Assembly: GCA_905160935.1 (NCBI GenBank) | Contig: CAJHZI010000697.1 | Location: 626,001-690,000 of the forward strand | From: Enchytraeus crypticus | Taxonomy: Eukaryota > Annelida > Clitellata > Enchytraeida > Enchytraeidae | DNA length: 64,000 nt | Direction of reading: 5' to 3' | Part shown: positions 1 to 46,200 of the stretch, one piece after another | Position numbering within the stretch: position 1 is the stretch's first letter | Layout: each line of letters begins with the position of its first letter | Translations under genes and position numbers: made by a program | Notes under the pieces: generated by a model | What the model was told of the DNA's origin: nothing | The model's input: the letters and a program-made list of their open reading frames with translations, nothing else | The model's database searches: none

Positions 1-388
1 ATCATTTTATTCCTTGGACGTGGATTTCTGTTAACTTCTCCTGTCGAATAGCCCATATATTTAGGGCCATTAACCTATTGGCCCATCTCTTTAAGCTCCA
101 GTAAAATTAAAATTACATTCTAAGTTACACTTCCAAAGAGAGTCTGTAGATGAAATTCGTTGTAAATTAATTAGATAAGGGTAGTTTAAATAAACTGACG
201 TAAAGTCTAGTCCTCGGCTGGAGCCAGTCACGAAATCGGCAAGATACTCGACCGCGTATCAGATGATGTGGGGTTCAGATCCTGGGCTCGCCCGTCATTG
301 ACGTCGCTTTCGAGTGAGGAATCTGACGTTAACCGTAGCTTTACCAGCTTTAATGTAAATTTATTTAATGTAATTATTTAATGTAAAC
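1..388. other. Collagen intron, continuing to the left
   Basis: This stretch is intron downstream of the last visible helix exon. Its only recognised content is a tRNA-derived SINE at 216-345. No exon of the collagen was found here. Confidence 0.7.
216..345 (+). mobile_element. tRNA-derived SINE (family A), diverged copy
   Basis: The copy begins GGCTGGAGCCAG, has a B-box-like GGGTTCAGATCC and ends CGAGTGAGGAATCTGACGTT before CTTTACC. The tRNA-like head and Pol III A/B boxes define the family. Confidence 0.75.
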
Positions 389-32957
<32,569 letters not shown>

Positions 32958-33034
32958 CTGTGAAATTACAAAGTAAACATATAGGCTAGAAGCTTTGCTA
33001 CTATGATAAAATAGAGGCCTTATAGCCACAGGAT

Positions 33035-33037
<3 letters not shown>

Positions 33038-33099
<62 letters not shown>
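33038..33099. repeat. (CT)n microsatellite
   Basis: Pure CT run upstream of the signal-peptide exon. Confidence 0.95.
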
Positions 33100-33100
<1 letters not shown>

Positions 33101-33486
33101 GCAGAACCAGGACATAATGTTTTCACATATTTTGACAATTCTGTTTTCCTCTTGGGGGCAATTGTACAGTAGAACTAAATGTAAGTTACTAAATCGCCTA
33201 TTTTCCTCTAGTTTAGCTCCTCTAATTCTTTTCCTTTACACTTTTACTTCTACGACATATTTTAGCACACTAGTTTCTTTAGGACACTAAATTATTTTAA
33301 TAGAGGAGAAGTTAATTTATTGGTTTTACTGTCACTCATTCTTAAACGTTCACAGTCCAAATATAATAAATCCATGTTAGACTTTTAGGATTCACAGATA
33401 AGTAGCCTATCCCATTGACTTCCTCTGCTATTGATATGCACCTATTCTCATAAGAATGAAATGGAAATTTTGTCAGCTTACAATTA

Positions 33487-33592
33487 CTACTGTGGCTTAC
33501 AAAATACTGAGGCTTACAAAATACTTTGGCTTACAAAATACTATGGCTTACAAAGTACTATGGATTACAAAATACTATGGCTTACAAAGCAT
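33487..33592. repeat. 15-bp tandem repeat
   Basis: About seven copies of GGCTTACAAAATACT. Confidence 0.9.
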
Positions 33593-36500
33593 ATCCTAAT
33601 CTTTCACATTACTGTTGAAAAGCAGCGCAATATTCTGCAATCTTTTGATTTTGATTTTTCTCTCATTTCTACATTCGGGTAAGATATGAAACCACATTGT
33701 TCCTGAAAAGTACTTTTCAAGAATTTAAGCTCTATTTATGAAATACAAATTTCACTGCTTAATGATAGTAAAGCTTAAATGATGAAGTTGGCATATAATT
33801 ATGTTGTCCATGAAAGCACAAAAGCTCAGCAATGAACGTATGGAGTAATTTTTATATTTCTGCTTCTGAAGTCTTGATTAAAATAGGCGGGACATTTTAC
33901 AAATGTCTATGAATGATGCCTTCTGTATGCAATCGGTGTCTTATATTTAAAACATACAATTTCAATTTATAGTAAATTCTACATTACAATTAAATGCTGA
34001 ATGCATTGAATTATGAACAACTGCAGAGATAATTTTCTATTCTTCATTTTAACTTACCACGTTCTCGTGCTTTAGAGTGATAGGGCCTACTAATAACAGT
34101 CAAGCTAAATAACAACATAACTTAAATTAATATATTGAGTTTTATTTTAGTTAACAAGCTTAATATGCTAATACGTCTTAGCATAAAACTAAATACCTGC
34201 AACAGCAGTCCACTGATGATGGCTACTTTGGATAACCCTATCAAGGCTCATGGTTGACCGGTCAAACTCACACTTAAAAGCTACAATTGCATAAGCTACT
34301 TTTATTTTTGCATGAAGAACATGCGACAATTTTTCTAATCTTTATCGTTCAGTTTAACAACAGTATATCACGGCGAAGCCTCATCATACTTTCTATAGCT
34401 ACAGAAATAGTAATAAGCTAGCAAGTACATACAAGTCAGACATTTTAAATTTCATAATAGATATTCAGTCAAACAAAAAGATGGAAATACACAAGATTGA
34501 AAATATTTATGACATTAGGCTATACATACAAAAATTAAATTAATTATCTAAGGGAATGAATGGAATTCTACCATAGAAATCCAATTTTAGCTGTGCTGAA
34601 GGAGTCAAACTTTTGGTATGCTAAACTTAAAACTATTCAAACGTATGCAAAAGTATGCAAACTTTAGGTATGAGTACATACATTAATTATGCAAGTATGT
34701 AGTGTATATAGCACATAATCTGCGTAGTCCTTGTATATGTACATGTGTATATATATATATATACATATATAATTATTATATATATATATATACATGTATA
34801 TATAATAATAATTGCTTTATATATAAAGTAATATTTTCCTTTAGAGTGCTGCTTTAGGAGAAAGTATCCCCTATGCCTTCATCAGCTTCTTATTACGTCA
34901 TAATTTACGGCACGTCTAGCATGCATATGACAGAGTCTTCAGTGATTAATAATGATCGTAATAGCAACGCTATCATTTCAATGCTACCTGGGTTAATCAA
35001 CCATGCACATCCCTCCTTATGCTTTACATCCAGGATCAACAGCCTGTCTTTAAATAAAAGCTTCAGATCCACTAAGCCTACAAACCTACACCACAGCAGA
35101 ACAGACAAAGAATCTACGCGTACTATAAAGAAGCAGGTGTTTTATCACTTCACACTAGCCAACATGTAATCCTCATTATATAAGCTTACATTATTGCTCT
35201 CTTATTGACAGCAGCGTAATCTCTTTATATCATCACGTCTGTTAATAAAACTCAAGGTCTATTCACATCACATGCGACCAGAATTCCCACGCTGTGCATG
35301 TTCCTCTGGGCAAGTGTGGCATATCAGGTTCTACGCTTTTCTTTTAAAAATTCTAATTAATCTTGTAACACTACAGAACTAACCTGTCTAGTTCTCTATC
35401 ACATCTCTGATTCAATTCAGAGAAAGACCTCAAACACGTTTTACTACATTTGTTTTTAACATTTATCTAGAAATCGTTTAGAATGACTCTCAGAAAGCCG
35501 GATCTCCAAAATCCAAACTGATATACCATTTGACTAGCGTAGCTGGTGCGGACTTCAATTTCGCAACTTGCCGTTGGAGCGCAGCATAGGCCGTGTGTTC
35601 GGTCCATAACTGTGACTTAATTATAATTATAATTGTTACTGTAACTGTTAGAAGAATGTTTTTGTTCCAGATATAAGATTTTGATACTTAAGAAACTCTA
35701 AGATAAACCTACATGAAGTTGTAGGAGGGGCTCTTCGCTAACTTGTCGCACCTTTTAAGACTCAATAATAATGGCACGCCTATAAATAGGCCTACATCTA
35801 TTGTTCAACACATTTACGAACTATCTTTCAAAATAATAATAAGTTAATTTTAAAAGCGCTAATCCACAAAGAAATGATGCAATGTAGAACAAACCTGCCC
35901 AATTTTGTCGATGAGAAGTTAACAAAGTTACCAAGATATCGAATGTAACATTACCCAGTAAGACAATCGGACTTTTCAACCTTTGAATTTTTACCATTTC
36001 CATAAAGTTCGCCTTAAAGTAAAGCAGTTGCTAATATCCCCAAGTTGTATCTATATTGACTCGCTGGTTATAGTAGCCTATTCGTATTTATCTATGCACA
36101 TTAACGTCAACATACAGTACGCATTAAACGATGCTATCGATCTACTTCTTATAGATCCAAAATAAAGATGAAGACATTTTATTTCGGTAAAAATACTTAT
36201 GTTTTAGTTTATACGTCAAAATACATATATAAAGTACACTGGGATAGTTTCTCTCTTTCTCTCATCACTAAATCTGCCATGGGTAGGTTTATGAAGATAC
36301 AGATTAATTATTGCTTCCAGGACAGTAATTCCTCTGAAGGCTCCAGATTATACCGATACAGTATTACAGCTACTGCGTCAGTAAAAGCTTAGGCCTACTT
36401 CATTTTTTAGCCAATTACATGCCTATATCTCAAACACGATCGTAATCTTGTATTCAACAGATTTCTATTACTTTCACATTGAAACATGGCTAACTCCTTT

Positions 36501-37013
36501 GTGATTAAATAATAGGCCTACTTAAATAAAATCACGTCAGTTCATGTTCTTCACATTCTCCTTGTCTTGGTATGGAATCAACTGTAAAGTTATGCTCTAT
36601 ATAAATGAAACTTTTACGCTACAACACATTCACATCATTAGAACAACTTATCCGCTGAACTCTCGCTTACAGTAGGTCTACACTTGTGATACTGAAACTG
36701 ACGCTAAAATTAGCTTCCTCTTCTAATTCTTGCAGTTGCTGCAAACTTAACTTGATTTAAACTTCTTACACAGTTCAATAAATATTCACTTCGCAACGAC
36801 TGTATGTGTAGGTCTATATGGTATGTTCATCGCTAAATTACTTTTGCTCAGATCTCCGAACCTAATTTTTAAAGATTTTCCAATTTCTACATATGATTAG
36901 CTTAGCTTAAGTATATAGCTATAGATATTAATTATAGTCATTACAGCAACAAGGAGAGCAGCACAGTATGGGAAAGAAGAAAGAATAAGCAGAACCTCTG
37001 CAGGGAGAACGAG

Positions 37014-37021
37014 TTTATATA
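37014..37021 (-). promoter_or_regulatory. Possible TATA box for the collagen gene
   Basis: Minus strand CGCTATATAAACTCG has a canonical TATATAAA, with a CT-rich CTTATTCTTTCTTC about 25-35 nt downstream that could hold an initiator. It is 4 kb upstream of the signal-peptide exon on the right strand. No coding exon could be tied to it. Confidence 0.25.
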
Positions 37022-37440
37022 GCGGAATGTAAAGTTTTTCTCAGATTTGCAGCACATCCGCGCTTAAACGGTGTAGGCGTTTAATTGTCACGCTTGAACG
37101 AAGCCTCAAATCTATGTGGGCAGACTATCGACGTGAGAATTTTAACTAGACCTGGGATAAATATTCCCTATAATATGTACAATAACAATACATGCCGTAT
37201 AGCATTCGTTTAATATCACACCATAGAAACGCATTCGTATGCAGATTTACCACTATGTATCACTTTTTACAAGTACGTTTTGATCTTCTTGTTTAGAACA
37301 ATTAGTAATAGCCGATACGGTAGAACTCACAGTATCCTTTTATAACGCTAATTAACAAACTATAATATATTATATTTATCTCGCCTTTTAGTCGCTTGCG
37401 AGTGACCTGTAAATTGAACCTTAATTTCTTGTAAATCAGA

Positions 37441-37640
37441 CATCATCATTATCATCATCTTCATTTGAAGCTCAGTTTAACTAGGGTCGGGATTAGAAAA
37501 TTTTGGAGCCTATAGGCGCTCATCAACTGAATGCCCTTTCTGACGTTGGTTTGAATCTTAGCGCGTTGTCGCCTTTTACCACACCTGCAGTCCACTGTTG
37601 GTCTATTCTTCAGCAACCCGGATACAACAAGGGTAATTAA
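37441..37640 (+). mobile_element. Family B repeat, shortened copy
   Basis: CATCATTATCATCATC end, AACTAGGGTCGGGATTAGAA, then directly the ACTGAATGCCCTTTCTGACG block and AACCCGGATACAACAAGGGT; about 60 bp of the middle is missing. Confidence 0.65.
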
Positions 37641-38169
37641 TTTTCGTATAAACCAGACAGACATGCTTATATTGGCTAACTGTTAACAACTGAATGCTCT
37701 GCACGACGACAATGACGCTCTGTTGTCCATGACGACAATCACTCTAATTGTTGTTATAATTTTACATTAATATTTATTTGACTGTAAGTCTGTCACTCCA
37801 TATTACGACTTGTAACATGATAAAAAATATTGGTAGTTGTAACCTGACTTTCCACTTGTGGTTAGGAAGCAGACAATAAACTTTGTTTACATTTTTATTT
37901 TATTTTAATAGCAAATGAATTTAAGCACACGGCAAGCATCTTAAGATGTTCACATTCAATTCGAGCCACAGTAGCGTATAGTGTATTAGTGATACACTAT
38001 AATTATCAGCTATAAACTCATCAGACGAGTCTTACAGTAGAGCAGCCTGTGCAAGGCCGGGACTGACAAAATGCTTCCTCAGTTCACTTGCTATTTCTGT
38101 TGGAATTTCTGTACTGTAACTTTCTGCGGTTGTCAGATTGAACACAGATAAACGAATATTATATTATGC

Positions 38170-38310
38170 TTTGGCTGGAGCCAGTGGCGAAGTCGGCAAG
38201 ATACTCGACCGCGGATCGGTATGTGCGGGGTTAAAATCCTGGACTCGCCCGTCACTGACATCGCTTTCGAGTGAGGAAACTGACCTTAGCTTTTAGCTTT
38301 AGCTTTACTT
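38170..38310 (+). mobile_element. tRNA-derived SINE (family A), well preserved
   Basis: Has GGCTGGAGCCAGTGGCGAAG (A box TGGCGAAGTCGG), GGGGTTAAAATCC (B box, one change), TCGCTTTCGAGTGAGGAAAC and a (TTAGCT)n tail, the typical short-repeat tail of a tRNA SINE. Confidence 0.8.
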
Positions 38311-38654
38311 TATGATTATTACTAACTTAACTTGGTTTAGCAATCAGAGTAAAACACTAGAGAAAATATTTCAGGCAAATGACGATAACAAACTACAAAC
38401 AAAAATTAGGCACACAATATGTTTTCTATTTTATAAACAAATTTTCTTTTCTAAATATAATAGTCAATGAATTCTAAAACAGCACAAGTTATCACAGTTA
38501 TACAATTGCTAAAGCCAATTATTATTTTAAAATGAAAACACATAATTGGAAGCGCTGTTCATTTGAAATCGATCCGTTTGAAAAAAACTTTAATCAATTC
38601 TATTGAATTTACCAACAAATGGGTCTATTTGGGAGGTATTACAGTATTATAATA

Positions 38655-39004
38655 CATCAGCAGCTGACATCAGCTACAGAACTGCTGTAGCTGTTCTGTT
38701 GCAACTGTTATGTAGCATCTGTTCTGTAGCAGCTGTTCAGTAGCAGCAGCCCAGTAGCAGCTGTTTTGTTGTAGCTGTTCTGTACCATCTGCTTTGTAGC
38801 AGCTGTCCTGTAGCAGCTGTTCAGTAGCAGCTGTTCAGTAGCAGCTGTTCAGTAGCAGCTGTTCAGTAGCAGCTGTTCTGTAGCAACTTTACTGTAGCAG
38901 CTGTTCAGTAGCAGCTGTTCAGTAGCAGCTGTTCAGTTGCAGCTGTTCTGTAGCATCTGTTTACTAGCAGCTGTTCACTAGCAGCTGTTCTGTAGCTGTG
39001 CAGC
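38655..39004. repeat. 14-bp CAGCTG-rich tandem array in the probable RAD51B 3' UTR
   Basis: About 24 units of CAGTAGCAGCTGTT with CTG variants. It begins about 95 nt after the RAD51B stop codon. Confidence 0.95.
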
Positions 39005-39099
39005 TGAACGTGTGGTAATTCTCTGATGACTGGGATCTGTTCCTGAATAATAGTTGATACTGTCTTCTACGAAATATATACAATAAAATACAGCAAGCG

Positions 39100-39140
39100 T
39101 TACATGGCATGTTTTATATTGAGCACAAGGGGAGATTCAC
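39100..39140 (-). CDS. RAD51B: RAD51B exon 10 (terminal, 41 nt)
   Basis: The phase-1 join gives Gly, then ESPLVLNIKHAM and TAA. The acceptor, TTTTTCTGCAG, is preceded by a pure CT run that would serve as the polypyrimidine tract. No homologue is remembered for this short tail; support is frame, phase and splice signals. Confidence 0.7.
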
Positions 39141-39158
39141 CTGCAGAAAAAGAGTAGG

Positions 39159-39211
<53 letters not shown>

Positions 39212-40164
39212 AAATGTGAGAGAGTGGAAGAGAAACAGATAAAAAGACAGACAGTGAAAAAATACAAAAAATTGAAAGCCCAAGATATATAAATGAACAG
39301 ACTCAAATATAAAGAAAATTATTACACTTTTTAGAGAAAGAAATTGCTGAAAGACTTTAAAAAGCAACAACCAGATGTATGAGTATAAAGAAAACTCTTC
39401 AGCTACAAGACAATTATGCAGTATAAGAATAACATACCATAATAAATAGTGCGTGAATAGCAAAGGTACAGTACCATAATGCAGAATAAATCAAGAAATT
39501 TAGGAGCTTAAAAGGCATATCATCATCATCGTCATCTTCCCTTAAATCTCAGTTTAACCAGGGTCGGGATACGAATAGACTTTCTTCAGTCCTCTCTGTC
39601 CCACACCATATCATCAGTCAATCCCCTATTTTTCATGTCCTTCTTTATTACCGAACAACACGTCAATTGTGGTCTCTACAATACCTCTCTTTAGCTTAAC
39701 AACCAGCTCTTCCCTCCAAACTCCCTTTACTACATCCTCATCTGCCTTTCTCACAATATGCCCATACCATCTCAATCTCGACTGAGCCAACCTATCTTAT
39801 TATAAGGCATATCATTGAACTATTCATAATATTTAAGATATTTTTAAAAGCATTTGTGGAGAAGGAGGAGTGGCGAAGGTACATTCGTATCCCTACTCTA
39901 GTTAAACTGAGATTAAAGGGAAGATGATGATGATAAAAGCACATTTGTATTTGCATAATCACGGAAACAATTGTATTTAATTTACACTTAATGTAACTAT
40001 TAATTTGTTTTTAAGTGCTAGTGCTGCGAACGTTCGTTGAATATTATAAATGTACAACTGATTCGCTCTGTAGCGTCAATGACAGGATTGATACGACAGT
40101 CGTAGACGAGAAAGAATCCAGGAGTCATTCAATGTGTATATAAAATCAGCCAGATGGCAGTACT

Positions 40165-40217
<53 letters not shown>

Positions 40218-43200
40218 TGAGAGAGTGAGAGAGAGACTGAGAAAGAGAGAGACGAGACAGGGAGAGACGAGAGAGAGAGAGAGAACGAGCAGAGAAGGGG
40301 GAGTATCACCTTCAAGTACAATTCCACAGTCCTGTATAGTATATACAAATCCTGTGAATGGGGCAACAGGAGATTTAGCGATAAGAAGCTGCAACAGAAT
40401 CAAAAACAACATTATATCATTATTATCATCTTTGTTGGTTTGGATCTTAGTGCCTTGTCGCTTTCTACGCAGTCTACGCTTGGTATGTTCTTCAGTAGCC
40501 CAGATAACGATTGGTCTATTATAATTATTCAGCAATCCGGACACAACACGGGTAAAAACAACAAGACACATATTTTTAAAATACAAGCAGTAAGTTAATA
40601 GTAATCTTGAGCAATTTATTTGGTCATCATCAGTTAATGTGAAAATAATATATACCTAAAAATTGCCTTACAGGATTTCAAAAACAAATTAAACCTATAG
40701 ACAAAATTCTTTGCAAAGCAGGCTCAATTCCAATAGTAGCACTGCTTTTAGACAGAAAGCATTTAGTTGATAAACAGTAATTAGTACCTGTCTCTTAGCC
40801 CCATCCTCTTCCATATACTGCAGAATCAGTCGAGTGTTAACACAGTGACTCCAGGAATTACCCAGAGCTGCTGATATACAGGAATTACCCACACTTGTTT
40901 CTTTGAAAATAACAGCACAAAAATTATCAACTACCATAACAGTCGCTATATAGTATTAGTGAAAAATTAATTTAAATTATGTTTCCAATTCAAACAAGTC
41001 TTTCCTCTCCCAAGAAGTCTAAACGAATACTAATCCACTTATGTCTACATATGAGACGCCAATGCCAGAACTGACTCTTAAATATTCTACACATTACTTT
41101 TTAATGTTAATACATATTTTGTTAAGTTTTTGAAGTGTTGCCATTAATTTCTGATTTGTTTTGTTCATTACCAAAATGGCCTATTTAATTTTCCAATTGT
41201 ATGCGTCTTAAAAGATTTATACTTTTTACACTGAAAAAGTTAAATGTCTAAATTCTGCTTCCACTTTTCAACTTTTCCCTGACCAATTTCAAATCCCCTG
41301 ATTGTTTAAGTTTTCCAGAAGGGCATCCCGAATAGTGTGCTTTGGGTTTCCAGTGATGACACTCTTATATTGCGCACGATAAGCAGTAGATGTCTTACTC
41401 TATAGTAAAAAGTCTTCTCAGAAAACCAAGTAAATCACAATTAACTGACAATGCAATCCACTGTTAAGTTTGACGTGATCATTACGCGGTTATTTACAAT
41501 CTATAGTATTATTTCATTGCTTATAAGCACAATAGTTAAACTGGGATTCAAGAAAAGATGATGATGTTTATAAGTTCCGTGATTATTACGCATATAATTT
41601 TTGGTTTAAAATGACATTTTATAAAATGTAAATAAATTTGTATGCAATGGAACAATATAAAACATTATCAAGTGACGTATAGCCTTTTGCAGCAAAGAGT
41701 AAAATCCTTTAATCATTTAGATTGCCAATAATAGTAATCAACATTACCGTATGTAACTGATGTAAAGGATAGAGATGCGCTTGCATGATATACTCTTTTA
41801 AACATTAAATATTAATTAGTGTATGGACGGACTATTTGACAGTTATTCTTGGTATAAAACATGCTCACTGACTATAACGTAAAGATAAACTGAAAAACCA
41901 AAACTTTAAGCTTTAAAATTGGGCTTTAAAATCAGTTTAAACCCCAATTTTCAGCACAATACGTATAAAAACCATATTTATGACTACAGATTGTGCACTG
42001 ATTAAACACTTAGCGTATAGATTATAGAACTTTTTCCAGTAGTCCACTACACAGGCCTGCTGAATTCTGATATTATATTTTTATACGTACCCGGGAATAT
42101 CAAATAATTTACACTTCTTCAGTGCATTGCCAAGTGGCAGCTTCAAGGTACATATTCATACTCAAAGTCTGTTTTCTCGCTCCATAAGAGCCTTCCTTAG
42201 ATCAACAAGTTAATTCCTTCACAAAGGCTATGCCTTATCCATACCTGAAGTAGCCTATAGCTTGAAAAAAGTATGGCTTCTGAGGTGGTTTCCCGTTGCC
42301 TTCCTCAGTTAAATGGATTAGTTACCATTTAATCCTGGGAGAAAATATTTCATGATGAGGTGGGTCCCCTCTTGCCATTCTCAGCTCCTGCCTTTAGTCT
42401 GCTCTTACGTACACGCGTTTCGCCTCTTAATTTACACTAAGCTAATAATAATAATTCAAACTAAGTTTCGTATCAAGCAGAAGAGCCAAGCTTACATTTT
42501 ATTTATACCAGGCTTTACATCAGTCGTATGAAACAATTCTGGCCTATATGCACTCACAATTGTGACACAAAGGAAAACTTTCATTCTAACCACCGATTAC
42601 TCCACTAGTATCCTCCATTGGAACATCATCAATACTAATATCACCATCATCACATGTACGCTGCACAGAGTCCATTGCATGACGAGTTGTGATCTGATTC
42701 GTTATCAATATCTGAACATCGAAAATATAAGTGCAAAAAGGTGAACACATAAAATAGATATAGGATACAATAAACTAAAATTTACTCTCATATTTCTTAC
42801 AATTAAGAACATATGTATACACTTTATTATTCAGAGAACAATAAAAGTAAAACTGACAGAGCTATTTCGTATTCCATACTACTGGCAATCAAAATCAACA
42901 GGAGAGACAACAATAAGACATTTTTATTCATGTTATATTTTCAATTTCATCGTATTACATTTTCACATAGGAAGTCTAAGACATCTAGTTATAATCGAAT
43001 ACTCATTAGTGCATGAATATAATACGTAGCCAAGAGATAGAAAAAAGTGGCCCTGAAGCTTCTTTCCATTGGCATCATCCATGTCAGTACCAGCACTGAT
43101 AATTATAATCTGATTATCTTAACTGATCTTCTTATTGAACTTCTTATTGAACTTGATTATCTTGACTGATTGCTTAGTCTATTCTTAACTTTGTTTAAAC

Positions 43201-46200
43201 CCAACACTTAAATAGTTTTTAGCAACTTAAGAGTAATGTTGACTTACAGGTATGGAGAACGTAGAAGCTATGTATTTGAGTAGAGAGGCTACGTTCATCA
43301 GCCAGGCACTGCGAGCAGCCATGTTTCTTCTGACACTTGGATCAAACTCTTTTCTCACCGGCGATGCAATTGAATCCACGACTATGAGTTTTACATTGTG
43401 AGATATGATATCAGATTCTAGATTCTCCAACCTATACGGATGAAAGTAGTATCAACGAAGTACATGAGATTAAAACAATATAAATATGTACATTGTATAT
43501 AGTCTGAACACAATTTTAAATATTAGTATATATCATGCATTAAAAACGAAATCTATTATCACTCTGACGAATTAATTATTGGACAAAATCACTTTATAAA
43601 ATTTAAATGTTTAGTATTGAGACCCATTAAACATTTTTTAGAGTACTTAATAAAATAATTTGTCATTAATGACTTTTTGCAAAAAATCTCAATGCTAAAT
43701 TTTTCTCTCAAGAATACATTGCAAAATTTTACTGCAAACCAGCTTACATCAAATCAAAATAACACAATGATTCAGTAAGAATGGGTATATGTTTAATTCA
43801 CTTTATTTTAATATCCATCCTGAGCTCTGATATATGTAAAAATTGTACGTTTTTCCAAAACGCAAATTTCTTAATGAAGTGAAAGATTTTCAGAATTGTT
43901 GATTGAAGAACGATATTTAATTAACTGTGCACATGAGCATGGGTATTACCACTGCATGGGTATTACCTCCGACAATACTAAGCATACGGGCATTGGCACA
44001 CAGATCCTTCCAACTAAACACAAAAATATATTATATATAAATATTTAACTTTTCATGTATTATGGTTGCTATAGGTCTACTGATAATTATTAACGCTATG
44101 AATACTGCATTTGCTAATTGATGTCATAGTAGCTATGTTCGCTAATTTGATGTTATGGTTGCTATGCTTTTCAATTGACGCTATTGTGTTTATCAAGAAT
44201 AATATAAAAAATAAATAAATCAAAATATAAGATGCTCACTATCTACCTCTTCATAAGTAGACCACAGGTGAGCTCTGTAAAAACAAGTATTCTTCTTGCA
44301 AGTTCTTCAAGAGACTCCTCGTTAGAATGTAATTCAGGATAGCGACACACTGCCAGCTCCAGTAATCTGCAATAAATTAAATACAATGACTGGCATGAAT
44401 AATAGTAACTACAAGGACTGGCAATGATTGTTATTCAATGATACACTTTTCATTACATAAGTTATTACTAACTACCTAGAACATAAAAGCACAAAAGTAA
44501 ATTATCAAGATATTTGTTTTTACGAATTTGAGCTACTTCGTTAAAGAGTACATCTGTTATTAGAAATTGGTTTTCAAAGTATTTTTCCACTTCATTCGTC
44601 TTCGAAAAAAATTTGATTTCGGTTTTAATTTTTACTGTAGCGAAATTGACGTTTCAAATTTCTAACAGTCATTTCTTCTCAGTCATTTCAACTTTTACAT
44701 TCCTTGTGATATCAGTTACTTTTAGTTATCAGTATGCCTCAAAATGTTCACCATTAACTCATTATTCTCAATTATTTGCACCACAATTATTATAAAGTAA
44801 AATCTGAGAATACAAAAAATAGTTGAGGATTCATAATAGTTGTAGCTCAGAGAATCTTAACACTAACCAATTTCATATATAATCTAGAGAACATCAAATT
44901 GTCTATTTTAACACGAGCCTATTTTCAAGTTGCTTTGAAAGAAACGATTTGTATTGATGTGATTCATAAGTGTCCAAGACATCATCTGCGAATGAGAAAA
45001 ATGATGTTAATGCTTATTATTATTTAATTATTATGATTTTAATATTATTATTAATATTATCATCATTTATATTGTTATTGCTATTATCTCACCTATCAGG
45101 CGAGAAGGCAGCCTCTGTATCTATGTAGATAACAGATGACGATGAATTGTTAGCCGCACAAGTAACGGCAAGCATCTTACTGAACTGAGTTTTACCACAC
45201 CCAGGTGGACCTGTGATCTGTCAATCAATCAATTATAAACAGTTCAGTAACTAAATAAATAGCATTAAACAGAAGGCAGTTAATTAGTCGGTAAAACACT
45301 TTAAAAGCCATTCGACAAGGCTTTTACTCAGCAAGTCTGCTAGCAACAGTTAGTTAATTTTGATAGATGAAATAATCAGTCAGATATTAATCAAAGCAGT
45401 CAGTAAATCAAACGGCTTTGTCAATTTAGAATAAACGTTCGTAAAATGTAACTTTTATTTTGGTCTCAGCAGCCTACAACAGAGATGAGTGAACTTTAGA
45501 AATCGAGTCAAGCATCAGCAGAAAAGAAGACGAAAGCAAATCAAAGCAGCACCGGAGCAACTGATTAAAATACACAACATAGTCACACCTCTGTAATGCA
45601 GCCAGCACTTATCCCTCCATGCAGGAGTTTATCAAGGTTTTCCAATGAAGTAGGTAGCATTGAACTAGTCCCGGTTTTATTATCGTTATCTCCACTGCTT
45701 AACGACAGAGCCTTACAAAACAAAATAATATTTTAACTGCTTCACATCAATTATGTCATAAAAATATATGATTGCACTGAGAGTACACAACATGATATCA
45801 ATTATGTCATAAAAATATATGATTGCACTGACAGCATACAACATGATCAGTGACAGAAAAGCAGCCTAGAAGGTCAAAGGCCACACTGTTACAGAAAATC
45901 TAACGCCTCAAATAAGAGAAGTTTTAGATAACATAGATAATAAAGACACTGTAAGACAGTTTAAAGTTTTCTTTCTCATCCTAGAATGCTAGTAGAAAAT
46001 TACAAATGCTTCAGTGGGTGTATCACTACAAACTGCTTCCCCATTGAAGTGATTTTCAAACAAAAGTGATGAATAGATGATGTAGATACTAAATAGCATT
46101 AGAGTTGCAATTAAAAGTCAAAGGGAAGAAACAATCTGTATTTCTTGTATTACAGAAAAGATATGTCTAAATCGGCAGCGGAATGGAGACACAAAAAGCT

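Larger units (their letters stand above)
32958..39099. other. Collagen 5' region and RAD51B 3' flank
   Basis: No coding exon was recognised. It should hold the collagen start-codon exon and promoter and, at the right, the RAD51B 3' UTR. Content seen: CT and 15-bp repeats, an AT-rich palindromic stretch near 34742-34830, family B and A SINEs at 37441 and 38170, and the 14-bp array at 38655. Otherwise I see nothing in it. Confidence 0.6.

Noticed and set aside
34905-35108. Minus-strand 67-codon frame (and plus-strand 34873-35169)
   Set aside because: No family, splice signals or repeats recognised; length is expected by chance in both orientations.
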